Below the pieces are notes generated by a model. It saw only the letters and a program-made list of their open reading frames with translations, was not told where the DNA came from and made no database searches. A DNA stretch of 8,743 bases from positions 1-8,743 of the forward strand of contig JAATFS010000219.1 in NCBI GenBank assembly GCA_015655035.1, given 5' to 3'. Shown one piece after another: positions 1-5,717 of the stretch. The stretch comes from Lysobacterales bacterium. Lineage in GTDB: Bacteria > Pseudomonadota > Gammaproteobacteria > Xanthomonadales > Xanthomonadaceae. Each line of letters starts with the position of its first letter. Within the stretch, counting starts at the first letter, position 1. The position numbers and the translations under genes were made by a program.

Positions 1-441
1 CTTCTTGGCTACTGGCTTCTTGGCCACGGCCTTCTTGGCCTGCGCCGGCTTGGCGGTCGGCTTCTTGGCTGCAGCGGACTTGCTTGCAGCGGTCTTCGCC
101 GCGCTCTTGCTGGCCTTTTTCTTGGTCAGGGCAGCGGCCTCGGCCTTGGCATTGGCCTTGGCGGCCTCCAGCTTCTGCTTGGCGCTGGCCACGGTCTTCT
201 TGACCGAGCTGCCGGCATTGTCGACCTTGTCGGCGACGGCTTTCTCGACCTTGGCAACGGTCTTGCGGGCCTTGGCGACGCGTTTCTTTACTTCGGTAGT
301 CGCCTTCTCGGCGGTCTGCTGCACCGTGGCGACCGCCTCACTCGCGGTGGCGGCGATCGATTCGCCGAACTCGGTTGCCTTTTCCTGTGCGCTGTCGACA
401 GCCTCTGAAAGCGTCGCCGTTACCCCATTTCCGTTGCTCAT
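1..441 (-). CDS. Histone H1-like / AlgP-like Lys-Ala-rich protein, 3' end cut by window edge
   Basis: 147 codons are open from ATG at 441..439 to the left edge with no stop, so the C-terminus is missing. An excellent ribosome binding site (AAGGAGG, minus strand, 453..447) sits 5 nt before the ATG and fixes the start. The visible protein has two halves. Residues 1-65 are a mildly acidic-to-neutral amphipathic helix (LSEAVDSAQEKATEFGES, TASEAVATVQQTAEKA) resembling LEA/DUF883-like helical repeats. From about residue 68 it becomes strongly basic and low-complexity, with repeated AKK, KKA, AAKK and AKKPVAKK units, like eukaryotic H1 tails and Pseudomonas AlgP. Proteins of this type bind nucleic acid non-specifically and help compact DNA or tune transcription; that role is inferred from composition only. 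It is transcribed divergently from the HtrA protease. A poorly matched TATAGC (488..483, minus strand) is the only -10-like box I see. Sure of the coding call, unsure of function. Confidence 0.88.
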   Translation of the reverse strand, partial: MSNGNGVTATLSEAVDSAQEKATEFGESIAATASEAVATVQQTAEKATTEVKKRVAKARKTVAKVEKAVADKVDNAGSSVKKTVASAKQKLEAAKANAKAEAAALTKKKASKSAAKTAASKSAAAKKPTAKPAQAKKAVAKKPVAKK

Positions 442-689
442 ATCGCCCTCCTTGGGGCCGTCAGTGTTGAACTGCCGGCGATGCTATACCGATGTGTTGC
501 AACGTGGAACGGAAATAACGAAAAAGCCGCACATCGGCCGTTCGTCCAACCGCGCTCGCGGCTCGGACCTGCCCCTTGCCGGCGTTTCATCGTGGATTAA
601 ATCTGCGCGCGCCACCCTCGTTCATCTTGATTTACCTCCGCGAACAACCCACCTTTCCCACATCGTCCGCGTTCCTCCGGAATCCACCC

Positions 690-2126
690 ATGCGACCGCT
701 TCCCACCCTGCTGACTCTCACCGTTGCCGCCGCCTTCGGCGGTTTTGCCGCCACCGGCATCAATGCCTGGCTCGACAACCGCGCCGAAGCCGCGCCCAGT
801 TCGGCGGCGTTCGCGCTGCCCACGGCAGCGGCGCTGCCCGCCGCCGTGGCCGGGCAACCGGTGCCCTCGCTGGCGCCGATGCTGCAACAGGCGATGCCGG
901 CGGTGGTCAGCGTCAACACCAAGCAAGTGGTGCGCGTGCGCAACCCGTACTTCAACGACCCGTTCTTCCGCCGGCTGTTTCCGGACATCCCGCAGGAACG
1001 CATCAATGAGTCGTTGGGTTCGGGCGTGATCGTCGATGCCAAGAACGGCTACGTGATCACCAACCACCACGTCATCGACAATGCCGACGACGTGCAGGTG
1101 ACACTGGCCGACGGCCGCACCGTGAAGGCCGAATTCCTCGGTTCGGACCGCGACACCGACATCGCGCTGATCCGCATCCCGGCCGACAAGCTCACCGAGA
1201 TCAAGCTGGCCGACAGCAGCCAGTTGCGCGTCGGCGACTTCGTGGTCGCCATCGGCAACCCGTTCGGCTTCACCCAGACAGTGACCTCCGGCATCGTGTC
1301 GGCGGTCGGCCGCAGCGGCATCCGTGGCCTCGGCTACCAGAACTTCATCCAGACCGATGCCTCGATCAATCCAGGCAACTCCGGCGGCGCGCTGGTGGAC
1401 CTGGAAGGCCGACTGGTCGGCATCAACACCGCCAGTTTCAATCCCCAGGGCAGCATGGCCGGCAACATCGGCCTGGGCCTGGCGATCCCGTCCAACCTGG
1501 CTCGCAACGTGGTGGAGCAACTGGTCAAGAACAACGGCGTGGTGATTCGCGGCACGCTGGGACTGGAAACGCAGAACCTGTCCTCGCAGATGGCCCAGGG
1601 CCTGAGCCTGGAGTCGTCGCGTGGCGCGTTGGTGACGCGGGTGTTGCCGGGCTCGGCCGCCGCTGCCGCCGGGGTGCAGCCTAGCGACGTGGTGGTGGCG
1701 GCCAACGACCAGCGCGTGGACAGCGCCGAAGCGCTGCACAACTACGAAGGCCTGCAGCCGGTGGGCAGCGCGGTGATCCTGGATATCCGCCGCGACGGCA
1801 AGCCACTCAAGCTGACCGCCACGCTCAAGGAGCAGCCACGCGCGGTGACCGGGGACACCTTGGACCCGCGTCTGGGCGGCGCTACCTTCGTCGATCTGCC
1901 CGAGTCGCAGCGCCAGTCCGGGCTGTCCGGGGTGATGATCAGCGACGTCCAGCGCGGCAGCCGCGCGGCCGGCAATGGATTGGCAAAGGGCGACGTGGTG
2001 CTGGCCGCTTCGACCGGCGAGTTCGACGACCTGGCCAGCTGGCGCGCCAATTTCCAGCGCAAGCCGCAACAGTTGGTGTTGCGGATCCTGCGTGGCAACG
2101 CGCAGGCCGATGTACTGCTACGGTAG
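690..2126 (+). CDS. htrA: Periplasmic Do/DegQ-type serine endoprotease with two PDZ domains
   Basis: 478-residue HtrA-family protease/chaperone that degrades or refolds damaged periplasmic and outer-membrane proteins. A hydrophobic N-terminus (residues 5-27) ends near an AEA/AP site at about 34, so it is exported or anchored facing the periplasm. The trypsin-like domain spans about 60-280. The catalytic triad is complete: His127 in TNHHVID, Asp157 in DTDIALI, Ser231 in NPGNSGGAL. PDZ1 is about 285-380 and PDZ2 about 395-475. The loop before the protease core (residues 85-110) is short, as in DegQ rather than the long Gln-rich LA loop of DegP; two PDZ domains exclude DegS. I chose ATG at 690 because it opens directly on the signal sequence. 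The same frame extends upstream only to a TTG at 576, giving 38 residues of non-signal sequence. No strong Shine-Dalgarno is visible. It stands alone, divergent from the H1-like gene. Known DegP-type genes are often envelope-stress controlled, but no convincing sigma-E promoter was seen. Confidence 0.95.
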   Translation: MRPLPTLLTLTVAAAFGGFAATGINAWLDNRAEAAPSSAAFALPTAAALPAAVAGQPVPSLAPMLQQAMPAVVSVNTKQVVRVRNPYFNDPFFRRLFPDIPQERINESLGSGVIVDAKNGYVITNHHVIDNADDVQVTLADGRTVKAEFLGSDRDTDIALIRIPADKLTEIKLADSSQLRVGDFVVAIGNPFGFTQTVTSGIVSAVGRSGIRGLGYQNFIQTDASINPGNSGGALVDLEGRLVGINTASFNPQGSMAGNIGLGLAIPSNLARNVVEQLVKNNGVVIRGTLGLETQNLSSQMAQGLSLESSRGALVTRVLPGSAAAAAGVQPSDVVVAANDQRVDSAEALHNYEGLQPVGSAVILDIRRDGKPLKLTATLKEQPRAVTGDTLDPRLGGATFVDLPESQRQSGLSGVMISDVQRGSRAAGNGLAKGDVVLAASTGEFDDLASWRANFQRKPQQLVLRILRGNAQADVLLR

Positions 2127-2142
2127 CGGCACGCGGTAGACG

Positions 2143-2172
2143 CCGATTCGCTCTCGGTCGGGAGCGAATCGG
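2143..2172. terminator. Perfect 11-bp inverted repeat after htrA
   Basis: Arms CCGATTCGCTC (2143-2153) and GAGCGAATCGG (2162-2172) pair perfectly around an 8-nt loop, starting 16 nt after the htrA stop codon. Position and stability suit a transcription terminator or 3'-end stabiliser. However, no T-run follows on either strand, so intrinsic termination is not clearly supported. It could also be a member of a dispersed intergenic repeat family; the nearby sequence 2201-2220 forms a weaker GGAG/CTCC structure of similar flavour. Confidence 0.5.
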
Positions 2173-2249
2173 ATATGCGAGCGGTGTTGTTCGTTCACCC
2201 TGGAGCTAACGCCTCCTACACCCCACCAATGCTATTTGTCTGATGCGCG

Positions 2250-2269
2250 ATCCGCCCCTGGGCGCGGAT
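2250..2269 (+). promoter_or_regulatory. Small hairpin in the leader of the YqjD-like operon
   Basis: ATCCGC (2250-2255) and GCGGAT (2264-2269) form a 6-bp stem with an 8-nt loop. It ends 14 nt before the Shine-Dalgarno sequence AAGGAGAT (2284-2291) of the first operon gene. If transcribed it would sit in the 5' leader and could affect mRNA stability or ribosome access. It is short enough to be chance in GC-rich DNA. Confidence 0.25.
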
Positions 2270-2296
2270 GCCTTACCTGGACCAAGGAGATAAACG

Positions 2297-2662
2297 ATGA
2301 GCCCCACCAATACCGAACAGTTGAAGGACAACCTCAGCGAAGCCGGCAGCCACCTGAAGACCGCCGCCAGCCATGCCGGCGAAGCAGTCAAGGGCGCCGC
2401 AGGTGCCGCAGGCGACGAGCTCAAGCTCGGCAAGGCCAACGTCAAAGCCGATCTTTCCGATAGCGCTCTGGCCGGCCTGGCCGCTGCCGAGTTCGGCGGT
2501 GCCGCCGCCAAGGAGCAGGTGGACGTGCTGGTGGACAAGGGTCGCGATCTGCTCGACAGCGCCACCGACCTGATCCGCGAAAAGCCGCTGGCTTCGTTCG
2601 GCGTGGCGTTTGCTGCCGGCTGGCTGATCGCCAAGCTGGCCCGTAGCGGCGGCGACAAGTAA
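2297..2662 (+). CDS. DUF883 / YqjD-ElaB-like C-tail-anchored protein
   Basis: 121 residues. The N-terminal two thirds are Ala/Lys/Glu-rich helix (LKDNLSEAGSHLKTAASHAGEAV and onward). Next comes the family's hallmark REKP at residues 94-97, then a single hydrophobic segment FGVAFAAGWLIAKLA (about 101-115) and a short charged tail. This is the DUF883 architecture of E. coli YqjD, ElaB and YgaM, inner-membrane tail-anchored proteins. YqjD is reported to bind ribosomes through its N-terminus in stationary phase and may help hibernation; that role is transferred by family, not shown here. The start is firm: AAGGAGAT at 2284-2291 lies 5 nt upstream of ATG. It is the first gene of a three-gene operon; the next start lies 9 nt after this stop. 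Its helical half resembles in composition the N-terminal half of the H1-like protein at the left edge. Confidence 0.9.
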   Translation: MSPTNTEQLKDNLSEAGSHLKTAASHAGEAVKGAAGAAGDELKLGKANVKADLSDSALAGLAAAEFGGAAAKEQVDVLVDKGRDLLDSATDLIREKPLASFGVAFAAGWLIAKLARSGGDK

Positions 2663-2671
2663 GCCGAGCCG

Positions 2672-3154
2672 GTGGATCAGGACAACAGCCACCGCGACGG
2701 CAGCGGCGAGAGCGGGTCGACGGCGGGCGCCGGTGGCGCCCCCTCCATCGAGGAATCGCTGCGCCAGGTTGGCGCTGCGGGGAAGGAGGGGTTGAGCGCG
2801 ACACTGGACGCCGGGCGCGCACTGCGTCGGCTGTTCGCCGCCGATGTTGCGCTGGCGCGCGTGGCCTTGGCCCGTGCGCTGGTGTGGTTGGCGGTGACAG
2901 TGGCATTCGGTTCCAGTGCCTGGCTAATGCTGATGGGCGCCGTCATCGCCTTGCTCGTCCACCTGGGCTGGTCCTGGCTGGCGGCGTTTTCGCTGAGCTG
3001 CGCGATCAGCCTGGCGATCGCGCTGATCGGCGGCTGGCTGGCATTGAGGTACTTCGAGATGAGCAAGCTCGACGCCACGCGTCGCCAGTTGGCCCGCCTG
3101 GGCATCGGCGGCGATGACGATGCGGCGACCTCTTCGAAGGAAGACGCAGCATGA
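2672..3154 (+). CDS. YqjE-like 'phage holin family' inner-membrane protein (Phage_holin_3_6 type)
   Basis: 160 residues starting at GTG (2672), 9 nt after the preceding stop. I see no strong Shine-Dalgarno and no in-frame ATG before residue 86, so GTG with translational coupling is the most reasonable start. Residues 1-25 are polar and low-complexity (Gly/Ser). A helix at about 25-65 (SIEESLRQVGAAGKEGLSAT and onward) is followed by two long hydrophobic stretches, about 70-98 and 101-127. The acidic tail contains GGDDDAATSSKEDAA. Order, size and topology match YqjE of E. coli, which carries the misleading label 'putative Actinobacterial holin-X / phage holin family'. There is no prophage context here and no evidence of lysis function. 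Its ATG-overlapping stop (ATGA at 3151-3154) couples it to the next gene. Function unknown; probably a membrane partner of the YqjD-like protein. Confidence 0.85.
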   Translation: MDQDNSHRDGSGESGSTAGAGGAPSIEESLRQVGAAGKEGLSATLDAGRALRRLFAADVALARVALARALVWLAVTVAFGSSAWLMLMGAVIALLVHLGWSWLAAFSLSCAISLAIALIGGWLALRYFEMSKLDATRRQLARLGIGGDDDAATSSKEDAA

Positions 3155-3540
3155 AGATCGCGCAATTGAAACGGCGGATCGAGCGCGCCGAAAGCCTGCT
3201 CGAAGGTCGCGAGCAACAGGTGGTCGAGCAGGTGCGTACGCTGAAACACGCGTGGCGGACCGGCTGGACACCCGGTCGCGTCGTGCTCGGCGGGCTGGGG
3301 CTGGGCTTTCTTGCCGGCCTCAGCGAACCGGCGGCGGCGCTTGGCTCGGTCGCCGGCAAGCTCAGCGTGGCGCCGAAACTTCTGCAAATGATCAGCACGG
3401 TATCGGCGCTGTTCACCGCCAGCCAGCTGAATCCAACCGCCGACACGGACGCATCGGCAACGTCGCCGACGCAAGCGGCCGCCGACGTACCACGGGCACC
3501 CCACCCAGCCGAGGCGGCGACGGAGATGTCCGAGTCCTGA
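3151..3540 (+). CDS. Small protein in YqjK position, coiled coil plus one hydrophobic segment
   Basis: 129 residues. The ATG overlaps the previous stop by four bases (ATGA), and AAGGA at 3137-3141 lies upstream, so coupled translation is likely. Residues 1-35 are highly charged and heptad-like (LKRRIERAESLLEGREQQVV), consistent with a coiled coil. Residues 43-58 (RVVLGGLGLGFLAGLS) are a Gly-rich hydrophobic stretch that could be a single membrane helix. The C-terminal 35 residues are disordered (Ala, Pro, Thr, Ser). In enterobacteria the yqjD-yqjE pair is followed by yqjK, also a small helical protein with one hydrophobic segment. I recognise the position, not convincing sequence similarity, so the name is by context. 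Function is unknown. It closes the operon; the next gene is 183 bp away. Confidence 0.8.
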   Translation: MKIAQLKRRIERAESLLEGREQQVVEQVRTLKHAWRTGWTPGRVVLGGLGLGFLAGLSEPAAALGSVAGKLSVAPKLLQMISTVSALFTASQLNPTADTDASATSPTQAAADVPRAPHPAEAATEMSES

Positions 3541-3723
3541 GGGCGGGCATCGACTGCGTGCCTGGACGGCTCCCGCTTCCGTCGCTTTACCGCGGGGTTG
3601 TCAAGCAACCTGGTGTTCCGCAGCGTCTCCATCCCGGAAATACGCACCAGTGATGGCCGCATCGACGTACTGCGCCGATAATGTCCCACCGTCGGCACTA
3701 CGCCGGCCGCTGCAAGAGCTCGC

Positions 3724-4833
3724 ATGAGCATTTCGATCCAACCACCCACCGCCTCGCCCGACGGCGCCGATCCGCTGCCTCCACCGCCGGCGCCGCGTCC
3801 ACGCGGGCCACTGTCGTTGGTGGTCCTGGCCACGCTGGCGGTCGGCTACACCCTGTGGGCGGCGCAGGCGATCATCCTGCCGATCCTGTTGGCCGCGTTC
3901 TTCGCGTTGGTCGGCAACCCGATCCTGCGGGGGCTGCGACGGCTGTACCTGCCGCGCTTCGTCAGTGCGCTGCTGGTGCTGTGCCTGGGGGTATCGGCCA
4001 CGGTCGCACTGAGCGTGCAGCTGGCCGGCCCGGCCGCCGAATGGGCGCAGCAAGCGCCCCGCCAGCTGCGACTGATCTCGCGCGAGCTGCGCGACTTCAC
4101 CAAGCCGATGCAGCAAGCCAACCAGGCGGCGGAGAATTTCGCGCGCGCGGCCGGTGGCGAAAGCGGACGCAAGCTGCAGATCGTGCGCACCCAGCTGGAC
4201 GACCCGTACCGGGCGCTGGTACGCACCCCAAAACTGGCGGCCTCGGTGCTGGCGGTGGTGCTGCTGACGTTCTTCTTCATGGTGTTCGGCGAAAACCTGC
4301 AGCGTAACGCGATCGCTCTGCTGCCCAGTCGCCAGCAGCAACGCCTCACCACTGGCATCCTGCGCGAGATCGAACGCGAGGTCTCGCGCTACGTGCTCAC
4401 CATCAGCGTGATCAACACCCTGGTCGGGCTTGTGTTCGCCGGCATCCTGTATGCGTTGCAGCTGCCGCTGCAAGAGGCGCTGCTGTGGGGCACGGTGGTG
4501 GCGCTGCTGAACTTCGCGCCGTACATCGGTCCGCTGATCGGGGTGATGCTGATGCTGCTGATGGGGTTCGTCGAGTTCCGCACGCCCCTGGCCGCCGCGC
4601 TGCCGGCGATGCTGTATCTGCTGGTGCACATGATCGAGGGCCAGGTGGTGACGCCCATCGTGCTGGGCCGGCGCATGGCGATCTCGCCGCTGATGCTGAT
4701 CCTGGCGCTGATGCTGTTCGGCTGGCTGTGGAGCCTGGTCGGATTGCTGCTGGCGGTGCCGCTGCTGGTGTGCATCAAGATGGTGCTGAACCGGCTGGAG
4801 GGCATGCAGCGCTGGGCACGGCTGCTGGGATAG
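3724..4833 (+). CDS. AI-2E family (PerM/YdiK-like) multispanning membrane transporter
   Basis: 369-residue inner-membrane protein of the AI-2E transporter family (PF01594). A Pro-rich cytoplasmic leader (residues 7-29) is followed by hydrophobic segments at about 31-66 (probably two helices) and 79-100. Then comes a polar amphipathic region of about 70 residues (101-169), a helix at 170-189, and a C-terminal bundle at about 226-246, 253-281, 290-304 and 321-355. The family signatures LNFAPYIGPLIG (262-272) and EGQVVTPIVLGRRMAISPL (305-323) are intact, as is the cluster of hydrophobic helices after them. Members include TqsA, which exports autoinducer-2, but many, such as PerM and YdiK, have no proven substrate, and some act as ion antiporters. 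I would not claim quorum-signal transport. The start has a weak AAGAG 5 nt upstream. It appears monocistronic, flanked by a 183-bp spacer and a downstream hairpin. Confidence 0.92.
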   Translation: MSISIQPPTASPDGADPLPPPPAPRPRGPLSLVVLATLAVGYTLWAAQAIILPILLAAFFALVGNPILRGLRRLYLPRFVSALLVLCLGVSATVALSVQLAGPAAEWAQQAPRQLRLISRELRDFTKPMQQANQAAENFARAAGGESGRKLQIVRTQLDDPYRALVRTPKLAASVLAVVLLTFFFMVFGENLQRNAIALLPSRQQQRLTTGILREIEREVSRYVLTISVINTLVGLVFAGILYALQLPLQEALLWGTVVALLNFAPYIGPLIGVMLMLLMGFVEFRTPLAAALPAMLYLLVHMIEGQVVTPIVLGRRMAISPLMLILALMLFGWLWSLVGLLLAVPLLVCIKMVLNRLEGMQRWARLLG

Positions 4834-4848
4834 CCGGAATCGGCGATC

Positions 4849-4899
4849 GGGGATGTGGGAAGCCGGGCCGTTGTACCCGCTTGCGACTTCCCGATCCCC
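4849..4899. terminator. Branched hairpin after the AI-2E gene
   Basis: GGGGAT-gt-GGGAAG (4849-4862) pairs with CTTCCC-g-ATCCCC (4887-4899), 12 bp interrupted by a small internal loop. The enclosed loop can itself pair CGGG (4864-4867) with CCCG (4876-4879). It starts 15 nt after the AI-2E stop codon. It may end or protect that transcript, but no U-run follows. Its right arm lies just upstream of the proposed promoter of the next gene. Confidence 0.35.
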
Positions 4900-4919
4900 C
4901 CATCCTGGCCGCATCGCCG

Positions 4920-4925
4920 TAAAAT
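4920..4925 (+). promoter_or_regulatory. Candidate -10 box of a leaderless transcript for the HAD gene
   Basis: TAAAAT at 4920-4925 matches the sigma-70 -10 consensus at 5 of 6 positions and stands out in very GC-rich DNA. The preferred ATG (4933) lies 7 nt after its end, where transcription would be expected to begin. No recognisable -35 lies 16-18 nt upstream, and neither nearby ATG has a Shine-Dalgarno. This geometry suggests a transcript starting at or next to the start codon. Confidence 0.4.
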
Positions 4926-4932
4926 GCGGGCG

Positions 4933-5652
4933 ATGAGCTTTCAGATCCGCGCCATCACCCTGGACCTCGACGATACGTTGTGGCCATTCGCTCCGATCGG
5001 AGCGCGCATCGATCAGGTGCTGTACGAATGGATGCTCGAGCACAGCCCGGTCACCGCCTTGCGCTTCCCGGTGGCGGCGATGCGTGAACTGCGCGAACGC
5101 AGCTTTGCGCAGAACCCGCAGCTGCACCACGACCTCAGCGCACTGCGGCGGCTGACGCTTGAACAGGCGTTGCGCGAAAGCGGCGGCGACCTCGCACTGC
5201 TGGAACCGGCCTACGCGGCGTTCTACGCCGCACGCAACCAGGTGGAGTGCTACCCGGACGCGCTGGACGCACTGGCCCGCATCGCCGCGCACGTGCCGGT
5301 GGCGGCGCTGAGCAACGGCAACGCCGACCTGGAGCGGATCGGGCTCATGCATCACTTCGTATTCCAGCTCGGCTCGCGCGAACACGGCGCGGCCAAGCCG
5401 GAGCCGAGCATCTTCCATGCCGCCTGCGAGCGCCTGGGGGTGCCGCCGGCGCAGGTACTCCACGTCGGCGACCATATCGACATGGACGTGCGCGACGCGC
5501 TCGACGCCGGCCTGCGCGCCTGCTGGATCGACCGCGACGCGCGCGACTGGCCACACCCGGCCCAGACACCGGACCTGCAGTTCGACACGCTGACCGGGCT
5601 GGCCGACTGGCTGGACGTGCATCGGTCGGCGGCCGCGCGCACCCCCTCCTGA
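4933..5652 (+). CDS. HAD-superfamily hydrolase, YigB-like (FMN/sugar-phosphate phosphatase type)
   Basis: 239 residues from ATG 4933; an in-frame ATG at 4924 would add three residues. All HAD motifs are present: motif I DLDDT (Asp11 nucleophile, Asp13 acid/base), motif II Ser127 in ALSNGN, motif III Lys155 in AAKPEPSIF, motif IV GDHIDMD (Asp180, Asp185). A helical cap lies between residues 20 and 105. The spacing and wording (SNGNADLERIGLMHHFVF, KPEPSIFHAACERLGV, VLHVGDHIDMDVRDALDAG, CWIDR) closely follow E. coli YigB, which dephosphorylates FMN in riboflavin/FMN supply. The substrate is inferred and many HAD-IA enzymes are promiscuous. The start is chosen for its position just after the TAAAAT box and because the protein begins cleanly at the first beta strand. 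It probably co-transcribes with the aminopeptidase gene 65 bp downstream. Confidence 0.9.
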   Translation: MSFQIRAITLDLDDTLWPFAPIGARIDQVLYEWMLEHSPVTALRFPVAAMRELRERSFAQNPQLHHDLSALRRLTLEQALRESGGDLALLEPAYAAFYAARNQVECYPDALDALARIAAHVPVAALSNGNADLERIGLMHHFVFQLGSREHGAAKPEPSIFHAACERLGVPPAQVLHVGDHIDMDVRDALDAGLRACWIDRDARDWPHPAQTPDLQFDTLTGLADWLDVHRSAAARTPS

Positions 5653-5717
5653 TCACCTGACTTTCATTCTCACCGACTGGCCCAGGCGCTGCCAGCGCCC
5701 GCCGCAAGGATTCCGAC

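Noticed and set aside
576..689. Upstream TTG start for the protease adding 38 residues
   Set aside because: The extension would bury the signal sequence inside the protein and has no ribosome binding site. ATG 690 opens directly on the export signal.
5..1009. Long plus-strand open frame of 334 codons with a membrane-like Leu/Ala/Phe start
   Set aside because: It is the complement of the Lys/Ala-rich H1-like gene (AAG reads CTT, GCC reads GGC), which creates fake hydrophobic residues. It then crosses the promoter region and enters htrA out of frame. The minus-strand gene has a perfect ribosome binding site.
597..2069. 490-codon minus-strand frame opposite htrA
   Set aside because: Antisense shadow in GC-rich DNA. 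The product is Gln/His/Arg-rich with no domain, while the plus strand encodes a protease with a full catalytic triad.
2672..3154. Prophage or lysis cassette suggested by the 'holin' family label
   Set aside because: No endolysin, spanin, phage structural gene or integrase nearby. The neighbours fit the cellular yqjD-yqjE-type operon.
3596..3610. GGTTG-tcaag-CAACC hairpin after the three-gene operon
   Set aside because: Perfect but only 5 bp, no T-run, and 55 nt past the stop. Too weak to call a terminator.
3114..3653. 179-codon plus-strand frame overlapping the third operon gene
   Set aside because: Arg-rich low-complexity shadow. The overlapping frame with the ATGA-coupled start has coherent coiled-coil and hydrophobic segments.
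3687..3692. GATAAT as a -10 box for the AI-2E gene
   Set aside because: Good hexamer, but no acceptable -35 at 16-18 nt spacing, so it is left as unproven.
3601..5622. 673-codon minus-strand frame opposite the AI-2E and HAD genes
   Set aside because: Striking length, but it is biased to Gln, His and Arg, spans two real plus-strand genes and their spacer, and has no recognisable motif. Length alone is common for shadows at this GC content.
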